Under the pieces are notes generated by a model. The model was given only the letters and a program-made list of their open reading frames with translations, searched no databases and was not told the DNA's origin. A program made the position numbers and the translations under genes. DNA of 64,000 nucleotides, from contig JBBDHG010000031.1 of assembly GCA_037951165.1 (NCBI GenBank), forward strand, positions 434,001 to 498,000, given 5' to 3'. Source of the DNA: Lophius americanus (taxonomy: Eukaryota; Chordata; Actinopteri; Lophiiformes; Lophiidae). Of this stretch, positions 60,701-64,000 are shown one piece after another; positions within the stretch are counted from its first letter, which is position 1, and every line of letters starts with the position of its first letter.

Positions 60701-63700
60701 CCGATATATGGACCATGGTGTTTAAAAACCTTCCTGTCGGTAGTTGTGTCTGTCTGCAGATCTTCAACAAGATCAACTCATCTTAAGTCCCATAACACCA
60801 TGAATCTTTATTTTATTATTTGGTATTTATGTATTTTATCAGATCTCCTGAATGAAGACAGAACCATCAACAGACGCGTGTTAGGAAAGAAGGTTTTTGG
60901 GCAGCAGGTAATCCACACACGATGGCCTCACTTCTCGGACTTACACCCTTGCACACAGTTGAGTGAAGGTTCTGTTCTGTCATGCAGGAGCGGTTAAAGG
61001 CCCTGACAGACATTGTGTGGCCCGAAATCATACTTCTGGTGAAGAGGAGAATCAGCCAAGCCAGAGAGGAAGGTATGTATGTGGGTATATGGAGGTAGAT
61101 CAGCAGAGCAGTCTGTTGGTGACCCTTAGCTGTAGGGATAGTGCCTTGTTTTTATCCTGCATAAACACACAGAAATCGTTTACTATATTTTACCTGATCC
61201 CATCATCTGGGGCAAATTTTGAATTTATTATTCCACAAAAAGTCGGGGATATAACAGAATCGCCGCCGCGGATCCTTCTTGTTAACGCAATAACTCCAAA
61301 ACCTTTTCTCGGATCATTTTCAAATTTTACACCCACACGGAGCTCAGTGTGAGGAAGGACTGGAATGATTTTGGAGAGGTTGGTTTGACATTTCCAAAAC
61401 TAGGGGGCGGGGCTTTATCGCCCATGGTATTTGAGCCATAATTTCTCAACCGTAGGTCCGATTTACTCCAAATGTGGTGCACATGAATGCACTCAAGGAG
61501 ATGTATTATGTTTATATGAATACTCATAAAAGTTCATATTTTACTACGATAGTTCATATTTAAGTCATTGGGGGGAAGTTTTTAAAAAACTATTTTTTGT
61601 TTTTGTTATTATTTATCAAATGTTATTTGGTTATCAGTTATATTTTGGTTCCCATTAGCTTCCCCAAAACGGTTGTTCGTCAGCAAAAGCCAGAAATAAA
61701 GTCAGGTAAGTGAAATAACGCTGTACATAAATCGATAAATAATAAGCAACAACCCGCTCCAGAACCGATCACAACTAAGTTAAAGCTGCCAGCTGCGCCG
61801 ATCGAGCCCTCAGAACCACAGAAATGTCATATTAGAGACTTTTTCTTGTTGCCAGCAGTTGTCACAAATAGAGTTTCAAAATAATAAAAGCCACTGTTTA
61901 AGATTTATCTCCTACTGTTTTCTTAATGTATTGAAATAAATCAGAGTTTTTTTTTTTTTTATCTATTAGGTGTTGATAGGGAGTCCTATGAAAAACACTT
62001 CCCATCATGCAATGCGTTCCCGACATCATCACTAATAATAATAATAATAATACATTTAATTTATAATGAGCAATGAATGTAACCTAGTTCATCCCAAATT
62101 AAATACGAGTGTCTTATTTGAACGACATTCTGCATGAAAAGGAGAAGACTTTATATCTATCCTCCAGTTAACCATGATAATCGGTTTATGGGTCTCCAGC
62201 GTGTTTCTCAGAGGAATAATGTCATAATTATAACTCCTCACTCTTAACTATGAATAGAGCGTAAACAATAGTATCCCATCAGCTCGTGTGTAAACTCTTT
62301 TCTCTTTTTACTTTATTTAAGCTAATGCTCTGATCTTACTGACGTTGACACAGACAATAAAACAGTTTGTCGAATTAAGTATCAGCACCTCCTTATTGTG
62401 ATCGTCTGCAGGTAAACAGGTGTGCGTGCTAGACGCAGCAATCCTCCTGGAGGCAGGCTGGGAGGACATGGTCCACGAGGTGTGGGTGACAATCATCCCT
62501 GAGGAGGAGGTAACCTTTGACCCACTTCATATGTGATATTTTCTTTACTTACTTTTCTGATATTCTAAAGTTGTCTTTGTTTTACCCAGGTTGAGTTAAG
62601 TGTGCAGAGTAACAAAGCTTTTTTTTTTAAACAAGTTCTTCATTTGAAACATCCTCCGGTCAGCCGTAAGATAGAAAACCACCTGCCTCATATTATTTAA
62701 GTCTCCTTTTGTTGCCAGAGCACCCATGTGATGTCATTGTGTATTCTGACACCTTTCTATCAGAATGGTAAAAGTAACATAGAGGAGAGATCACAAAAAC
62801 AAAGATCCTCAGCCATTGAACCCCTGAGCTCATCACAATAAGACAAATGTTGCAGACTCGAGCACATGAGGTGTTGTGTTTTTGCTACAAGAGCAATGCA
62901 AAGACTTTAGTGGGATGTGAGAGGTGATGTCTGGTTTGAGGATGTCATTCGGATAAATCATGGAATGAAATCACTTCTTTATGTTAATGAACCTAAATCA
63001 TTCATTCCCTCTGCAGTCCCTCTTTTAAAGCTGCATGGATCCTTTTTAATTGTCCCTTCTTCTGTAAGACTGCCTGATCATTTAATTCCCTGTATACCAT
63101 TCATATTTATATATATTATTCATGTATATTAATATATATATTTTATTGTATTTATCTTGATCTTGGTGCTTTAAATCGATTGCCCCCCCAGTGGGATCAA
63201 TTAAGTTGGTTGAACTCCTAAATTTGAACTTTGGAATAACGTCGCCATCCTTTATTGTTTGTTTGTTCAATAAGTTGAACTGAGAATAGTCTCATGTCGA
63301 GTTTGTTTTAACTCAAGCCCACTCACAGCTGCCAAAAGTGTACGAGTTTTTCCATGTGGGCTTGAAAAATAAGTTACTTCTCTGCAATTTTGTTCAATGT
63401 TATTCTGACTTCACGGGTGTGGTGGTCATAAAGTAATGGCTGACCGGAGTATATTCAATAAAAGTGAAATGACGTTATTGTGCATTATAAATTAAATGTA
63501 TTATTATTATTATTATTATTGTTACTGCAGAGGCATCAGGCGGAGTCCAACACTAAATTCTTCCTCCTCTCCTTGACCCTCCCAGGCAGTGTTGAGAATA
63601 GTAAAGCGAGACGGCGTGACCTCAGAGGACGCCATGCGTCGGCTGCAAAGCCAGTGGTCCAACGCCAAGCAAGTAGAACGCGCCAACGTTGTTCTGAGCA

Positions 63701-63987
63701 CGCTGTGGGAACCCGAGGTGACTCGGAAACAGGTGGGACTCCATTGAGCCGTCTGGACGTCCTACTCAAACTCTGGGTTCTTTCATTCATTATCCTGTTT
63801 TGTTTTGAAGGTGACGAAAGCGTGGAATCTTCTTCAGATGCGGGTCCAGCAGAGGCTGATGGGGAAACGGGAAGGTCACTACGTCATCTCAGCTGTCGAA
63901 GATGTGAGAGCTGCACGCCTGTCTGACCTCGACTCAGTTACTGATGGACTTTGCACGCGTTTTTACCCTTTTAAGACGAATAATTAA
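54096..63987 (+). CDS. coasy: coasy, bifunctional CoA synthase (9 coding exons)
   Basis: Performs the last two steps of coenzyme A synthesis: 4'-phosphopantetheine adenylyltransferase (PPAT), then dephospho-CoA kinase (DPCK). Exons: 54096-54753, 54845-55059, 56082-56213, 57949-58138, 60843-60907, 60988-61072, 62412-62509, 63586-63732, 63811-63987. Phases join to 588 residues (human 564). Order: N-terminal region MSMFSTGILVLTSPL, as in the human mitochondrial-targeting N-terminus; PPAT nucleotide-binding motif GGTFDRLHVAHK near residues 181-192; VVSEETRRGG; ISSSTLRSRLLG; then the kinase with P-loop GGSGSGKT (351-358), DCDKLGH, INRRVLGKKVFG and LLEAGW. The last exon runs about 38 residues past the human C-terminus after VTKAWNLLQ. 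The stop lies 13 bases from the window edge, so no 3' UTR is seen. Confidence 0.95.
55310..55990. repeat. TAGCTAAT-rich degenerate repeats, coasy intron 2
   Basis: The motif (T)TAGCTAAT(G/T)TTA recurs about twenty times. Two adjacent ~110-base copies (about 55636-55745 and 55746-55862) share CTGGGTAATCTATCCTGCCA and ATACCTTGTTAGCTAATTTA almost exactly. Confidence 0.88.
57949..58138 (+). CDS. coasy: coasy exon 4: dephospho-CoA kinase P-loop
   Basis: Reads DTPHLPPLPYTIGLTGGSGS, then GKTSIARQLEALGAVRIDCD and on to LEEFGS. The Walker A P-loop GGSGSGKT binds ATP. The CATCCAG acceptor at 57948 is in phase with exon 3. A second good acceptor 33 bases upstream (TTTCAG ending at 57915) is also in frame, so the 5' boundary is not certain. 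Confidence 0.9.
58139..60842. other. coasy intron 4
   Basis: 2.7-kb AT-rich intron; apart from a possible Tc1-like scrap near 60.3-60.6 kb I see nothing coding or structured. Confidence 0.8.
60330..60640 (+). mobile_element. Possible Tc1-like transposase scrap, coasy intron 4
   Basis: AGGAGTGAAGCATAGCGGTG followed by GATCGATGATGCTCTGGTGC resembles the codons for VKHGGGSMMLWGC found in Tc1-like transposases. The rest is too diverged to confirm. Confidence 0.35.
61073..62411. other. coasy intron 6 with an unidentified dispersed-looking block
   Basis: The 61200-61580 stretch (TTAACGCAATAACTCCAAAA, AGGGGGCGGGGCTTTATCGC, TTTCTCAACCGTAGGTCCGA) reads like a dispersed repeat I have seen in fish genomes, but I cannot name it. 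An L2 tail follows at 62031. Confidence 0.5.
62031..62070 (-). repeat. L2-type LINE 3' tail, minus strand, coasy intron 6
   Basis: (TAA)n then TACATTTAATTTATAATG, the reverse of the L2 3' end seen at 45.3 kb. Confidence 0.55.
63478..63522 (+). repeat. L2-type LINE 3' tail just upstream of coasy exon 8
   Basis: GTGCATTATAAATTAAATGT followed by (ATT)n is identical in its non-repeat part to the 3' end of the 43.6-45.3 kb LINE. It lies about 65 bases before the exon 8 acceptor and is followed by TGTTACTGCAG, a good-looking but out-of-frame acceptor. Confidence 0.65.
63811..63987 (+). CDS. coasy: coasy last exon with extended C-terminus
   Basis: Opens VTKAWNLLQMRVQQ, equivalent to human VEKAWALLQKRI, which ends soon after. 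Here the frame stays open for about 44 more residues (..GKREGHYVISAVEDVRAARL.. to FYPFKTNN) before TAA at 63985-63987. I see no obvious donor-acceptor pair that would shorten it. The tail could be a real lineage-specific extension or a partly mis-called exon. Confidence 0.75.
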   Translation: MTKAWNLLQMRVQQRLMGKREGHYVISAVEDVRAARLSDLDSVTDGLCTRFYPFKTNN

Positions 63988-64000
63988 AGTGAAAGACGGA

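Overview
The window is vertebrate nuclear DNA, almost certainly from a ray-finned (teleost) fish. The genes are split by GT-AG introns and encode clear orthologues of three vertebrate proteins. The spaces between exons hold teleost-style repeats: L2-clade LINEs, Tc1/mariner relics, a ZBED5-like hAT relic, a foldback DNA element and very long AT, CA and CT microsatellites. I cannot name the species. I see no CRISPR array, operon, rRNA or tRNA gene.

Layout. (1) About 1-38.9 kb, minus strand: the 5' part of vti1a, a Qb-SNARE. Four coding exons (38784-38877, 30478-30536, 28160-28270, 89-166) encode residues 1-114; the SNARE helix and membrane anchor lie off the left edge. Intron 3 alone is about 28 kb and holds most of the low-complexity DNA. 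Intron 1 (8.2 kb) holds a ~30-bp minisatellite field, a ~690-bp CT tract and a decayed ZBED5-like hAT transposase. (2) 38.9-40.65 kb: the shared 5' region of vti1a and the divergent gene zdhhc6. (3) 40.7-48.55 kb, plus strand: complete zdhhc6, an ER protein S-acyltransferase of 411 residues in ten coding exons. Its introns contain two opposed L2 elements, one with an open reverse-transcriptase frame, and a foldback element nested in a Tc1-like relic. (4) 48.6-54.0 kb: a second Tc1-like relic, a candidate promoter and a decayed LINE reverse transcriptase. (5) 54.1-64.0 kb, plus strand: coasy, bifunctional CoA synthase, nine coding exons and 588 residues, ending 13 bases before the window edge.

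The three genes are housekeeping membrane-traffic and metabolism genes, not a pathway. The head-to-head vti1a/zdhhc6 pair matches the mammalian arrangement; coasy next to zdhhc6 does not. I found no undescribed gene system. The most unusual structures are the nested foldback element with its exon-like internal ORF, the minisatellite carrying repeated TTACGTCA motifs, a perfect 44-bp palindrome, and possible alternative splice acceptors in zdhhc6 and coasy.
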